Shown here piece after piece: positions 1 through 8,600 of a DNA stretch of 13,170 nt. The position numbers and the translations under genes are program-made. Every line of letters starts with the position of its first letter. Positions within the stretch are counted from its first letter, which is position 1. The notes under the pieces are model-generated. The model had not been told where the DNA came from and did not search any database. It was given only the letters and a program-made list of their open reading frames with translations. Source of the DNA: Gp22-AA3 sp964384905 (GTDB taxonomy: Bacteria > Acidobacteriota > Polarisedimenticolia > Gp22-AA2); the NCBI GenBank assembly GCA_964384905.1, contig CAYLND010000095.1, forward strand, positions 1 to 13,170, written 5' to 3'.

Positions 1-1
1 G

Positions 2-538
2 AGCCGGCCGGTGGTGATCGAGAATTTCGAGAAGATGGGTCCGTACGATCGCTCCCGCCTGCAGAGCCGCCAGGATGTGCTGGTCTACACCACCGACCCC
101 CTCGAGGAGGACGTCGAGGTGACCGGGCCGGTCACCGTCCACCTCTGGGCGTCCAGCAGCGCCGTCGACACCGATTTCTGCGTCATGCTCTACGACGTGC
201 ACCCCGACGGCCGTGCCTTCAACCTGATGCCGAACGAGATGGGGGCGATCCGCGCGCGCTATCGCCACTCCGAGACCAGCCCCGAGCCGTTGACCCCCGA
301 CGAGCCCGCGGAGTTCGTCATCGGCCAGATGATGACCAGCAACCTGTTCCTCAAGGGGCACCGGATCCGCCTCGACGTCACCAGCAGTCGCTTCCCCGCC
401 TTCGATCGCAACCCGAACACCGGCGACCCGTTCGGCGTCTCGGCCCGCACGGCGGTCGCCCGGCAGACCATCCTGCACGACGCCGGGCACCCGTCCCGCG
501 TCCTCCTGCCAATCGTTCCGCGCAGCGCGCGCAAGTAG
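2..538 (+). CDS. CocE/NonD-family serine hydrolase, C-terminal part (5' end outside window)
   Basis: The reading frame is open from the left edge, so this is the last 178 residues of a longer protein. It matches the C-terminal jelly-roll domain of the CocE/NonD (X-Pro dipeptidyl-peptidase-like) hydrolases. Visible hallmarks are LVYTTDPLEEDVEVTGPV near the start, the HLWASSSAVDTDFCVMLYDV strand pair, the GHRIRLDVTSSRFPAFDRNPNTG block and the terminal HPSRVLLPIVPR. In this family the jelly-roll packs on an alpha/beta-hydrolase core that carries the Ser-His-Asp triad; that core would be upstream and is not seen. Members cleave acyl, ester or peptide bonds, and substrate cannot be predicted from this fragment. 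The GTG at 11 is an internal Val, because family homology begins at or before the window edge. The stop is TAG at 536-538. No terminator follows, and the next gene starts 91 bases later. Confidence 0.88.
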   Translation, partial: SRPVVIENFEKMGPYDRSRLQSRQDVLVYTTDPLEEDVEVTGPVTVHLWASSSAVDTDFCVMLYDVHPDGRAFNLMPNEMGAIRARYRHSETSPEPLTPDEPAEFVIGQMMTSNLFLKGHRIRLDVTSSRFPAFDRNPNTGDPFGVSARTAVARQTILHDAGHPSRVLLPIVPRSARK

Positions 539-578
539 TCCGCGGCAGCAAGTCGGCGCCGCCGGCCGGGGCCGGGTG

Positions 579-587
579 TGGTAGCAT
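579..587 (+). promoter_or_regulatory. possible extended -10 promoter for the small exported protein
   Basis: TGGTAGCAT is a TGn-extended -10 element (hexamer TAGCAT, 582-587) in the 91-base gap before the gene at 630. No good -35 hexamer is present 16-18 bases upstream. The predicted start near 594 would give a leader of about 36 bases. Read-through from the upstream hydrolase gene is an alternative. Confidence 0.3.
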
Positions 588-629
588 GCCGCCCGAGGGG
601 GGGAAGTCCACTTATCCGGAGGAGGGAGC

Positions 630-953
630 ATGAGAAAGACGGCTTGGTTGGTGTGCGCGGTCTTTGCGGCCGCTCTGATGCTGGTACAGGCGCATCCCGC
701 GTCGGCGGCGGGGAAGACCCATAACATGACGGCGACGGTCGTCTCCGTCGACGTCCAGGCGAAGAAGATCACCTTCCTGGACGACACCGGGAGCAACATG
801 ACGGCACCCGTCCTCGACAAGGCGATCGCGAGCCTCAAGAAGGTGAAGGCGGGGGACAAGGTCACCCTGACCTGCCAGGACAACGACAAGGGCGATCACG
901 AAGGCGTCTCGGCGATCAAGATCGCCAAGGCGGAGAAGGCCGCCAAGAAGTAG
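630..953 (+). CDS. small exported Lys-rich protein of unknown function (possibly OB-fold-like)
   Basis: This encodes 107 residues. A classical Sec signal peptide covers about residues 1-26 (MRK, a hydrophobic AWLVCAVFAAALMLVQA stretch, and an ASA-type cleavage site), so the mature protein of about 80 residues is periplasmic or secreted. The mature part alternates short predicted strands (MTATVVSVDVQAKKITFLDD; KVKAGDKVTLTCQDND; EGVSAIKIAKAEK). This pattern recalls small beta-barrel/OB-like periplasmic domains, but I cannot assign a family. It lacks the Trp/Met copper site of CusF, so I do not call it a metallochaperone despite the efflux operon nearby. The C-terminus is Lys/Ala-rich (KIAKAEKAAKK). 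The ATG start is fixed by a strong ribosome-binding site, GGAGGAGGG, at 618-626. A strong intrinsic terminator follows directly, so it is probably monocistronic. Confidence 0.75.
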   Translation: MRKTAWLVCAVFAAALMLVQAHPASAAGKTHNMTATVVSVDVQAKKITFLDDTGSNMTAPVLDKAIASLKKVKAGDKVTLTCQDNDKGDHEGVSAIKIAKAEKAAKK

Positions 954-977
954 GCTCCGTTCGTTCGGACGAATCGG

Positions 978-1012
978 GGCGCCGTGCGTCCGTGGCACGG
1001 CGCCTTTTTTTT
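978..1012 (+). terminator. strong intrinsic (Rho-independent) terminator
   Basis: A perfect 10-bp stem is formed by GGCGCCGTGC (978-987) and GCACGGCGCC (995-1004), with a 7-base loop and eight consecutive T residues (1005-1012). It lies 24 bases after the stop of the small exported protein. A weaker hairpin with a TCGG loop (960-973, stem TTCGT/ACGAA) precedes it. This is a textbook terminator that isolates the small gene from the next one. Confidence 0.93.
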
Positions 1013-1055
1013 GCGCCGGGACGGGGCGCGGCGGCGGGCCGCCTGTCTCCGAGGG

Positions 1056-1084
1056 TTGACCGGACCCGCGCCCGGCGGTATAAA
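1056..1084 (+). promoter_or_regulatory. sigma-70-type promoter for the propeller-like exported protein
   Basis: TTGACC (1056-1061) and TATAAA (1079-1084) are separated by exactly 17 bases, close to the housekeeping consensus. The site lies just after the preceding terminator and 38 bases before the TTG start at 1123. The predicted transcription start is near 1091, giving a leader of about 30 bases that contains the ribosome-binding site. TATAAA stands out in the surrounding GC-rich sequence. Confidence 0.75.
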
Positions 1085-1122
1085 CCGATCATCGAACGGT
1101 TCGATCTCCGGAGGCCGGCCTC

Positions 1123-2541
1123 TTGAGCCATCGACGAGCGGGGAGAGCGTCGACAGGCGGGCGCGGGTCGCGACGGGTGGCTGTGTGGGCCGCGTGCGCG
1201 TGGCTGCCGCTTCTCGTCGGCGGGCGCGCCGAGGCTTCGGTCGTCGTCCAGACCTTCTCGCTGCAGCCGGCCTCTCCGAGCACCGGCGACCGACTCACCC
1301 TGTCGGCCGTGATCGAATCGACCTCGTCGTGCGATTTCGTCGGGGCCACGATCGGCTACGGCCCGCAGGCGGAGCTGGGGGGTGCGCCGGGCTGGGCGAT
1401 CGACGTCGCGTTCCAGGACGGGCCGCTTCCCGTCCTCAGCACCTGTCCGATCGAGGCCGGATTCGACGGGCTCCAGGTCGCTTCCGCGCAGGGCGTCCTG
1501 CGGGCACGGGATAACGGGGTGGTGAACGACACCCGCCCGTTCGCTCTGAGCGTCGCGCCGGGCCCGATTCCTGGCTGGTCCGAGCCGTCGTTCCACGGGG
1601 CCTTCGACCTGCCGGCGCAGTGCGCGGCGCTCACGACGATACCGGGCGCCCTGGCGATGAACGATCTGCTGCGGCACCGGATCCTGTTCGTCGATCCGCA
1701 CACGGGCGAGGAGCAGTCGAGCATCGCCGCGCCGGGGAGCGGGGACGTCCGGGGGCTGGCGTTCGATGGAACGAATCTGTTCGCCTCGGTGCGCGACGCA
1801 GCGGGGCCGCGCGTCTACCGCGTCGATCTGTTGGGCCGGATCCTGGACTCGTTCCCCAGCCCGACCATCTCGCCGGGCAACGCGCCCCTGGAGGGGCTGG
1901 CCTTCCTGGACGGCGTCCTTTACGGATCGTACGAGAGCCCGCCGACCCTGTTCGCCATCCAGCCGACCACGCACCAGAAGCTCTGGCAACGACCCCTGCC
2001 GGGGAGAATCCTGGCGCTCGACGCGGCGCCCGTGGGTCTGCTCGGCGCGGAAGCCACCGGCGACTTCTATTTCATCGAGCCATCGCCGGCCGGGCAGGAC
2101 GTCCTCCTCGCGGACCCGATCGAGACCGGTCTCACGGGACTCCCGAACCTGACAGGGCTGGCTTACGACGGCTCGATCACCTACGCGTGGGACGCCAACT
2201 CGAGCCGCCTGCTCGTCATGAGGACCTTCGCCCTGTGGTGGGCGCTGGACGGTACCCTGCAGACTTACGTGCCCCCGCCGGACATCGCGGTCGACGTGAT
2301 CCGCGGCGATCTCGACAATCTGTTCCAGTCGGCCGCCTATCTCGATCTGTCGTTCTTCGGAAGCGCCGCCTGCCTGGCGAGCCGGGCGGTTGGCCGCGTG
2401 GTGCCCGACACGGAGACGCCGCCGTCGGGCCACGCCTTCTATTATCTCGCCCGGTTCGTCGATGCGTCGGGAGGGGCGTCGTCGTACGGACGGACCTCGG
2501 ACGGCTTCCGCCGCATCGACACCAGCAGCGCGTGCCCGTGA
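1123..2541 (+). CDS. exported beta-propeller-like protein, function unknown
   Basis: This encodes 472 residues. The start is TTG, supported by GGAGG at 1110-1114 (8-base spacing) and by the promoter just upstream; no better in-frame start is seen. An N-terminal signal peptide has an unusually long Arg-rich leader (residues 1-18), a hydrophobic core (19-33) and a likely cleavage after A38 (RAEA|SVV). Residues 39 to about 145 look like an Ig/CARDB-type all-beta domain (TFSLQPASPSTGDRLTLSAV). The middle contains repeated propeller-style strands: VRGLAFDGTNLFASV, LEGLAFLDGVLYGSY and LTGLAYDGSITYAWD, each G-L-A-F/Y-D-G followed by a hydrophobic strand, as in NHL/YVTN-like blades. The tail (HAFYYLARFVDASGG, SYGRTSDGFRR, ACP) resembles tails I recall from many Acidobacteriota exported proteins. 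No catalytic motif is recognised. A surface or periplasmic binding role is possible but unproven. Confidence 0.72.
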   Translation: MSHRRAGRASTGGRGSRRVAVWAACAWLPLLVGGRAEASVVVQTFSLQPASPSTGDRLTLSAVIESTSSCDFVGATIGYGPQAELGGAPGWAIDVAFQDGPLPVLSTCPIEAGFDGLQVASAQGVLRARDNGVVNDTRPFALSVAPGPIPGWSEPSFHGAFDLPAQCAALTTIPGALAMNDLLRHRILFVDPHTGEEQSSIAAPGSGDVRGLAFDGTNLFASVRDAAGPRVYRVDLLGRILDSFPSPTISPGNAPLEGLAFLDGVLYGSYESPPTLFAIQPTTHQKLWQRPLPGRILALDAAPVGLLGAEATGDFYFIEPSPAGQDVLLADPIETGLTGLPNLTGLAYDGSITYAWDANSSRLLVMRTFALWWALDGTLQTYVPPPDIAVDVIRGDLDNLFQSAAYLDLSFFGSAACLASRAVGRVVPDTETPPSGHAFYYLARFVDASGGASSYGRTSDGFRRIDTSSACP

Positions 2542-2554
2542 ACCGATCGGGCGC

Positions 2555-2572
2555 GCCGCCCGGCGCGGCGGC
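2555..2572. terminator. possible bidirectional hairpin between convergent genes
   Basis: GCCGCC (2555-2560), a 6-base loop and GGCGGC (2567-2572) form a GC-rich hairpin in the 30-base gap between the + strand propeller gene (stop 2541) and the - strand response regulator (stop 2572-2574). There is no T-run on either side, so termination would need Rho or transcription collision. The hairpin could be chance in DNA this GC-rich. Confidence 0.3.
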
Positions 2573-3978
2573 TACTCCAGACCGAGCTCGCGCAGCCTCT
2601 TCAGGAAGGTCGGGTAGGAGATCCCGAGGGTCTCGGCGGCGGCCATGCGGCGCCCGCCGCAGTAATCGAGCACGCGCGCGACATAGGCGCGCTCCGCCGC
2701 TTCCAGGGTCGGCGGCACGTCCCCGGGGCCGGCGCCGAGCCGGAAGAACGCGTCGTCGGGAGCGGGAGGGGGCGCGCCGTGGCCAGGCTCGGGAAGGATG
2801 ATGTCGCGCTCGGTCACCTGCTGGCCGCGCGCCAGGATGAGCGCCCGCTCGATGATGTTGCGCAGCTCGCGCACGTTTCCGGGGTATTCGTACGAGGACA
2901 GCGCCGCGAGCGCCCCGGGGGTGAGACCGGTGATCCGTTTCTTCACGCGGCCGGCGAAGAAGCGCACGAAGGCGAGCGCCAGGCCGGGGACGTCCTCGAT
3001 CCGTGAGGCCAGAGGCGGGATGTCGAGCCAGAACACCGCGAGGCGATGGTACAGATCCTCGCGGAACCGGCCGGCGGCGACGCGCTCCTTGACATCCTGG
3101 TTGGTGGCGGCCACGACGCGCAGATCGACGCCGATCTCGCGCTCGCCGCCGAGCCGCCGGAAGCGCATCGTGTCGAGGAACTTCAGCAGCTTCGCCTGCG
3201 AGCGCTGCGGCAGCTCGGTGATCTCGTCCAGGAACAGGGTGCCGCCGGCCGCCATCTCGATGAGACCCCGCCGCGTCGTGCGTGCGTCGGTGAACGCCCC
3301 CTTCTCGTGGCCGAACAGCTCGCTCTCCACCAGGTCGTCCGGCAGGGCGGCGCAGTTGACCTCGAGGAACGGGGCGTTCGGGTCGGCGCCGGACCAGGTG
3401 AGATGGTGCAGGAGCTCGGCGGCGCGCTGCTTGCCGACCCCGGACGGCCCGACCATGAAGACCGGGGTGAGCGGGCTGACGCTGACGCTCCTGAGACGCT
3501 CGATGACCTCGCGCATCGCCGGGCTCTCGGGCTCGACCATGGACGGTCCCTCGGCGCTGCTGCGGGCGATCGCCAGCCGATCCTTCAGCCCCCGGGTCTC
3601 GAGCACCTTGCGCAGCTTCACCACGAGATCAGTGAGCTGGACCGGCTTGGTCAGGTAATCCCAGGCGCCGGCCTTGAGCGCCTCGACCGCGTTCTCGACG
3701 TCTCCGTAGGCCGTCACCACGATGACGATGGCGCCCGAGGACTCCCCGCCGGGAGCGGCCGTCTCGTCCGCACGCAGCCCCTTCAGGAAGTCGATGCCGT
3801 CGCCGTCCGGCAGCCGGCGGTCCAGGATGAGCACGTCGGGTGCGCCGCGGTCGAACGCCGCCCGCGCCTTCTTCAGGGTCTCGGCGGTGCGGACCTCGAA
3901 CCCCTCGGCCGTGAGGGCCTCTTCCGCCAGGACGCGGAACACCGCTTCGTCGTCGACCACCAGGATGCTGGCGCTCAT
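2572..3978 (-). CDS. NtrC-family sigma-54-dependent response regulator (REC-AAA+-Fis)
   Basis: This encodes 468 residues in three domains. The REC domain (about 5-125) has acidic residues D9/D10, phospho-acceptor D53 (LILDRRLPDGDG), T89 and K111 (TKP); an Ala/Gly/Ser-rich loop is inserted at about 73-82. The AAA+ sigma-54 interaction domain (about 150-380) has Walker A GPSGVGKQ (177-184), the sigma-54-contact loop GAFTDA (227-232) in ESELFGHEKGAFTDA, Walker B GGTLFLDE (245-252) and the YPGNVRELRN sensor region. The C-terminal Fis-type HTH is RRMAAAETLGISYPTFLKRL. The intact GAFTDA means it should activate sigma-54 RNA polymerase. Walker A departs from the usual GE(S/T)GTGKE. It is the last gene of the pump operon, 16 bases after the kinase stop; the gap carries GGAGG (3983-3987) before the ATG. 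The closest well-known analogue in layout is ZraR/HydG. Its likely target is its own operon promoter at 11435-11450. Confidence 0.95.
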   Translation of the reverse strand: MSASILVVDDEAVFRVLAEEALTAEGFEVRTAETLKKARAAFDRGAPDVLILDRRLPDGDGIDFLKGLRADETAAPGGESSGAIVIVVTAYGDVENAVEALKAGAWDYLTKPVQLTDLVVKLRKVLETRGLKDRLAIARSSAEGPSMVEPESPAMREVIERLRSVSVSPLTPVFMVGPSGVGKQRAAELLHHLTWSGADPNAPFLEVNCAALPDDLVESELFGHEKGAFTDARTTRRGLIEMAAGGTLFLDEITELPQRSQAKLLKFLDTMRFRRLGGEREIGVDLRVVAATNQDVKERVAAGRFREDLYHRLAVFWLDIPPLASRIEDVPGLALAFVRFFAGRVKKRITGLTPGALAALSSYEYPGNVRELRNIIERALILARGQQVTERDIILPEPGHGAPPPAPDDAFFRLGAGPGDVPPTLEAAERAYVARVLDYCGGRRMAAAETLGISYPTFLKRLRELGLE

Positions 3979-3994
3979 CGATCCTCCGGGCGTC

Positions 3995-5677
3995 CTATCC
4001 TATCTCCAACGGGAGAGTGAGCACGAACGATGCACCCGGCCCGGCGTCCTCCAGGACCAGGTCGCCCCCATGGGCGCGGGCGATGTTGCGCGACAGCGCG
4101 AGACCGATGCCGACCCCGCTCGGCTTGCCGGTGACGAACGGCTCGAACAGGCGCGCCTTCACCTTCGAGGACACCCCGGGGCCGTTGTCCCTGACCTGGA
4201 CGGCGGCGCTCGCGTCGCGTCGCGTCACCCGGACCTCCAGGCGCGGCCCGCCCGCGTGGTGCCCGGCCAGCGCATCGAGCGCGTTGCCGACCAGGTTGGC
4301 GATGACGATGTGGATCAGGGTCGGATCGGCCTTCACCGGCACGGGGGCGTCGGGGAGGACGATCGCGATCGGCACGCCCAGGCCGTCGGCGCGGTCGCGT
4401 GCCAGGTCGGCCACCTTGCGCGTGAACCCGGTCAGATCGAGCGCCACCGGCCGGGGCACGACGCCCTTGGAGAAGCTGAGCAGCTCGGTCGTGAAATCGG
4501 CCAGACGCTCCATCTCGGTGCGCAGCCCGCTGACCGCCTGGCGGTGACGCGTCTCGAGCGCCGTGCGCTCGCCCTGCAGGATCAGATCGAGACCGACGCG
4601 CAGCCCGTTGAGGGAGTTCTTCACCTCGTGCGCGATCAGGTTGACCGCCTCTCCGAGCATGCGGAGGCGCTCCCCCCGCACGGCCTGCTGCTCGGACCGC
4701 TCGAACACCCGGAACGAGCGCCGCAGGAGCAGGATCAGGAACAGAAACGGGACGAGCGCCAGACCGAGACCCAGCGCCAGCCGGGTCAGCAGGCGCGAGC
4801 GCGCCGGCCCGAAAAACAGCCGGGCGTTGCTCAGCGACAGGAGGAGGAACTCGGTCCCCTGCACCGGGCTGCCGGCGATCACGGTCCTCTCCGGGCGGAC
4901 GCGGCCGTCGGCGGCGTCCGGCACGCCCAGCTCCGCCTCGATGATGAACGGCGCGTCGGACGGGCGCTGCACGATCGACCTCCAGTCGTCTCCCGATGAA
5001 AAGGACGGCGGCTGCGGGGGGTAGATCACCAGACCGGTGCGCGTGACCAGCACGTTCATGCTGTGCGTCCCGCGATGGAACTCCGTCCCCAGGGCGCCCT
5101 CCAGCGCCAGGTCGATCGCGCCGAGCAGGACGCCCTGGAACTGGCCGCCGCGGAGGATCGGGGAGACCATGTAGAGGACCGACTCGCGGTCGCGCTCGGT
5201 CTGCACCGGGACGATCAGGATGCTGCGCGTGCGCAGGACGGCCTGGAACCAGCTCTCGTTGGCGAGGGGCACCCCGGTGGGGAGGAAGCTCTGGGGCTCG
5301 GACCAGATCGGCGCGCCGTCCGGGCCGACCACCGCGACACCGACGTTGAAGAAGGCGCTCTTCTCGTGTGACAGGCGCAGGAGGCTGCGCTCCGGCTCGT
5401 TGTTCCGGTCGAGGAGGTTGACCTCCGAGCGCAGCCCGAGCCGCGCCAGCTCGCCGGCCAGCAGGTGCAGATGACGTCCCAGGTAGTAGGCGTGAACCTC
5501 GGTCTCGAGCTGCAGGGTCTCCCGGGACACCTGGTTCTGATACGAGAGATCGGTGGCGAGCGCCGCGACCAGGAGCACGACGGCGACGACCGCCGTCCCC
5601 AGGTAAATCAGCAGGACCGCCCGCGCGAACCGGGCGTGCGCGGCGGCCAGCTCGTGCCCGGGGCCGGGCGCGGTCAC
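3995..5677 (-). CDS. membrane sensor histidine kinase with Cache-like extracytoplasmic domain
   Basis: This encodes 560 residues. TM1 is about 20-42, followed by a large extracytoplasmic region (about 43-297) with Cache-like features (FFNVGVAVVGPDGAPIWS, ESWFQAVL, LYMVSPI, QGVLLGAIDL), then TM2 at about 298-318. The DHp follows almost directly, with no clear HAMP or PAS: H350 in IAHEVKNSLNGLR is the phospho-acceptor. The ATPase domain has the N-box NLVGNALDA (461-469), G1 DNGPGV (497-502), F-box FEPF (511-514) and G2 GVGIGLALS (521-529). All are intact, so it should be active. The sensor region has six His (62, 69, 71, 104, 201, 205) and no Cys, compatible with divalent metal sensing, but that is inference; Cache domains more often bind small organics. 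The GTG start overlaps the RND stop as GTGA without an obvious ribosome-binding site, indicating translational coupling to the pump. The adjacent NtrC-type regulator is the evident partner, as in ZraSR. Confidence 0.93.
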   Translation of the reverse strand: MTAPGPGHELAAAHARFARAVLLIYLGTAVVAVVLLVAALATDLSYQNQVSRETLQLETEVHAYYLGRHLHLLAGELARLGLRSEVNLLDRNNEPERSLLRLSHEKSAFFNVGVAVVGPDGAPIWSEPQSFLPTGVPLANESWFQAVLRTRSILIVPVQTERDRESVLYMVSPILRGGQFQGVLLGAIDLALEGALGTEFHRGTHSMNVLVTRTGLVIYPPQPPSFSSGDDWRSIVQRPSDAPFIIEAELGVPDAADGRVRPERTVIAGSPVQGTEFLLLSLSNARLFFGPARSRLLTRLALGLGLALVPFLFLILLLRRSFRVFERSEQQAVRGERLRMLGEAVNLIAHEVKNSLNGLRVGLDLILQGERTALETRHRQAVSGLRTEMERLADFTTELLSFSKGVVPRPVALDLTGFTRKVADLARDRADGLGVPIAIVLPDAPVPVKADPTLIHIVIANLVGNALDALAGHHAGGPRLEVRVTRRDASAAVQVRDNGPGVSSKVKARLFEPFVTGKPSGVGIGLALSRNIARAHGGDLVLEDAGPGASFVLTLPLEIG

Positions 5678-8600
5678 GGCACGCTGTGAGCCGGGACGGG
5701 GGCGCGCCGCAGGAGGCGCTCTTTCAGACGGGTCGCCCAGTAGTACGTCACCGGCAGGATCACGAGAGTCAGCACGGCGGCGGATAGCGTACCACCGACC
5801 ACGACCACGGCAATCGGACGTTGCGTCTCGCTGCCGATCGCGTGCGACAGGGCGGCAGGCAGCAGACCAAGGGACGCCAGAAGGGCCGTCATCAGGACGG
5901 CGCGCAGGCGGTCGCGCGTCCCGGCGACCACCGCCTCGTAGAAGGTCTCGCCCCGCTGCACACGCGACTTGATCGAGGCGAGGACCAGGACGCCGTTCAG
6001 GACGGCCTGCCCGAGAAGGGCGATGAACCCGACCGCGGCGCTCACCGACAGCGGCATGCGGGCGACCGCCAGGCCGAGGACGCCGCCGATCAGGGCGAAC
6101 GGCACGTTCAGCATGATCAGGACGCAGTCCCAGACCGAACCGAAGGCGGAGAACAGGAGAAGAAAGGTGATCAGGAGGGACAGCGGGATCACCAGCCGCA
6201 GGCGCGCCATGGCGCGCTCCTGGTTCTCGAATTCCCCGCCCCAGGTGATCTCGTACCCGGCCGGGAGCGTCACCGCCGCGGCGACGCGGGACCGGGCCTC
6301 CTGCACGAAGGAGCCCATGTCGCGGTCGCGCACGTTCATCCGGATGCCGATGTAGCGGCGGCCGTTCTCGCGGGTGATCGCCGCCCGGCCGGTGCCGATC
6401 CGGACGTCGGCCACGGCGGAGATCGGAATGAGGGCGCCGTTCTTGAGCGGCAGCATGAGGGTCCTGATGGAACCGATGTCCTCGCGGGTGGCCGCCGGCA
6501 GGCGCACGGTCACGTCGAAGCGCTTCTCACCCTCCCACAGCTCGGAGGCGACGTGCCCCCCCATCGCGGTCTCGACGTAGTCCTGCACGTCGGCGAGATC
6601 GAGGTCGTAGCGCGCCAGCGCCGGCCGATCGAGCGTCACCGCGATCTGCGGCATCTCGCCCGACTTGACGATCCCGAGATCGGCCACGCCCGCCACCGCG
6701 CCGATGGTCGTCTCGGCCTTCTGGGCCGCGTCCTGCAGGAGATCGAGATCCTCGCCGTAGATCTTCACCGCGATCTGACCGAACTGTCCGGAGATGTTCT
6801 CGTTGACGTTGTCGCGGATCGGCTGCGAGAAGTTGTACTCGGTGCCGGGAATCTCGCGGACGTTCCTCTCCATCTCGGCCACCAGATCGTTCAGGCTGCG
6901 CATGGACGATCGCCACTCGCTCATCGGCTTGAGCTTGACGAAGATCTCGAGGTTGTTCGCCAGCGTGGGGTCCGTGCCGTCCTCCGGGCGTCCGAGCTGG
7001 CTCATGAGCTCGGTGACCTCCGGCGTCCGCCGCATGCGCTCCTTGAGGAGAGGCACCAGCTTGCGCCCGGCGGTCAGGGAGATGTTCCCCGGCAGCGTGA
7101 AGGTCACGTACAGCGCCCCTTCGTTCAGCTCGGGCAGGAACTCCGACCCCAGACGCGGCAGCAGCACCATGGCCGACACCAGGGCTCCCGCCGCCAGGGT
7201 CAGGACGATCTCCGGGCGGAGCATGGAGAAGCGGATCGTCGGCTCGTAGGCGCGGCGCGCCCAGCCGAGGAGAGGCGAGTCGGGGAGCGGCCGGGCGCGC
7301 CGGAGCGCCAGGTGCGCCAGCACCGGCACGAGCGTGAAGCTCACCAGGAGCGCGCCGACCAGGGCGCTGACCACGGTGTTCGCCATGGGATGAAAGATGC
7401 GGCCTTCGACGCGCTGCAGGGAGAAGATCGGAAGATAGGCCGCGATGATGATCAGCAGGGAGAACAGCGTCGGCCGCGCGACCTCGCGCGCCGCGGCCAG
7501 GATGCGCTCGGCCAGGCGCTGGTTCTCGGCGCCGGGGTGGCCGGGGTCGCGCAGGTCCTCGCCGTGGACGCGATGGAACAGGTGCTCGACCAGGATGACC
7601 GCGCCGTCCACGATGATGCCGAAATCCACGGCGCCCATGGAGAGCAGATTGGCCGACATCCCGCGGCTGTACAGGTACAGGAAGGACGCGAACAGAGACA
7701 GCGGAATGACCGCGGCCACGATCAGCGAGGCCTTGATCGACAGCATGAACAGGAACAGGACCAGCACCACCAGCAGGGCCCCTTCCGCCAGGTTGTGGAA
7801 CACGGTCCGCAGCGTCGTGTCGATCAGGTCGGTCCGGTCGTAGAACGGCCGGATGCGGGTCCCCTGCGGCAGGACGCGCAGGTTGACGTCGTCGATCCGC
7901 TCGCGCAGGGCTCTCAGGACGACGGAGGGGTTCTCGCCCCGGCGCATCAGGACGATCCCCTCGATGGCGTCCTCGTCGGCGTTGCGGCTGACGACGCCCT
8001 GGCGGGGGGCGTATCCGGCGGTCACGTGCGCGACGTCCTTGACCGTGACCGGGACGCCCCCTTTCGAGCCGACCCGCACCTGCTCGATGTCCGGGAGATC
8101 CTTGAAGATGCCGAGGCTGCGGATGACGAACATCTCGCTGCCGCGCTCGACGTAGCCGCCGGAGGCGTTGTCGCTGGCCTTGCGCAGGGCGGCGAAGATG
8201 TCCGAAAGGCCGATTTCGAGCGCCGCCATGCGGGCCGGGTCGGGCTCGACGTGGATCTCGCGCACCAGACCCCCGTACGACACGACGTCCGCCACCCCGG
8301 GCACGCGCAGGAGCTGCGGTCGCACCACCCAGTCCTGCTGCGTGCGCAGGCTCATCGGGTCGGCCCCCCGGCCTTCGAGGGTGTAGCGGTACACCTCCCC
8401 GATCGGCGTCGCGAGCGGTCCCAGCCCCGGCTGCACCCCCTCCGGAAGCTCCGCCTGCGACATGCGCTCCAGCACCTGCTGCCGCGCGATCAGAGGATCG
8501 ACGCCGTCCTGGAACGTCAGCGTGACGAACGACAGCCCGAACAGCGAGACGCTGCGCAGGCGGAACAGCCCGGGCGTGCCGTTCAGCGCGCGCTCCAGGG

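Noticed and set aside
630..953. Calling the small exported protein a CusF-type copper chaperone
   Set aside because: The conserved Trp, Met and His ligands of CusF are missing, and the pump motif points to divalent cations.
916..2433. A 505-codon - strand frame over the propeller-like gene
   Set aside because: It reads through a perfect intrinsic terminator and promoter of the opposite strand, and its translation is low-complexity Arg-rich. The + strand frame has a signal peptide, promoter and ribosome-binding site.
4211..4226. Three tandem CGCGT repeats
   Set aside because: They lie inside the kinase coding sequence, are short, and are explained by codon use in an Arg/Asp/Ala stretch.
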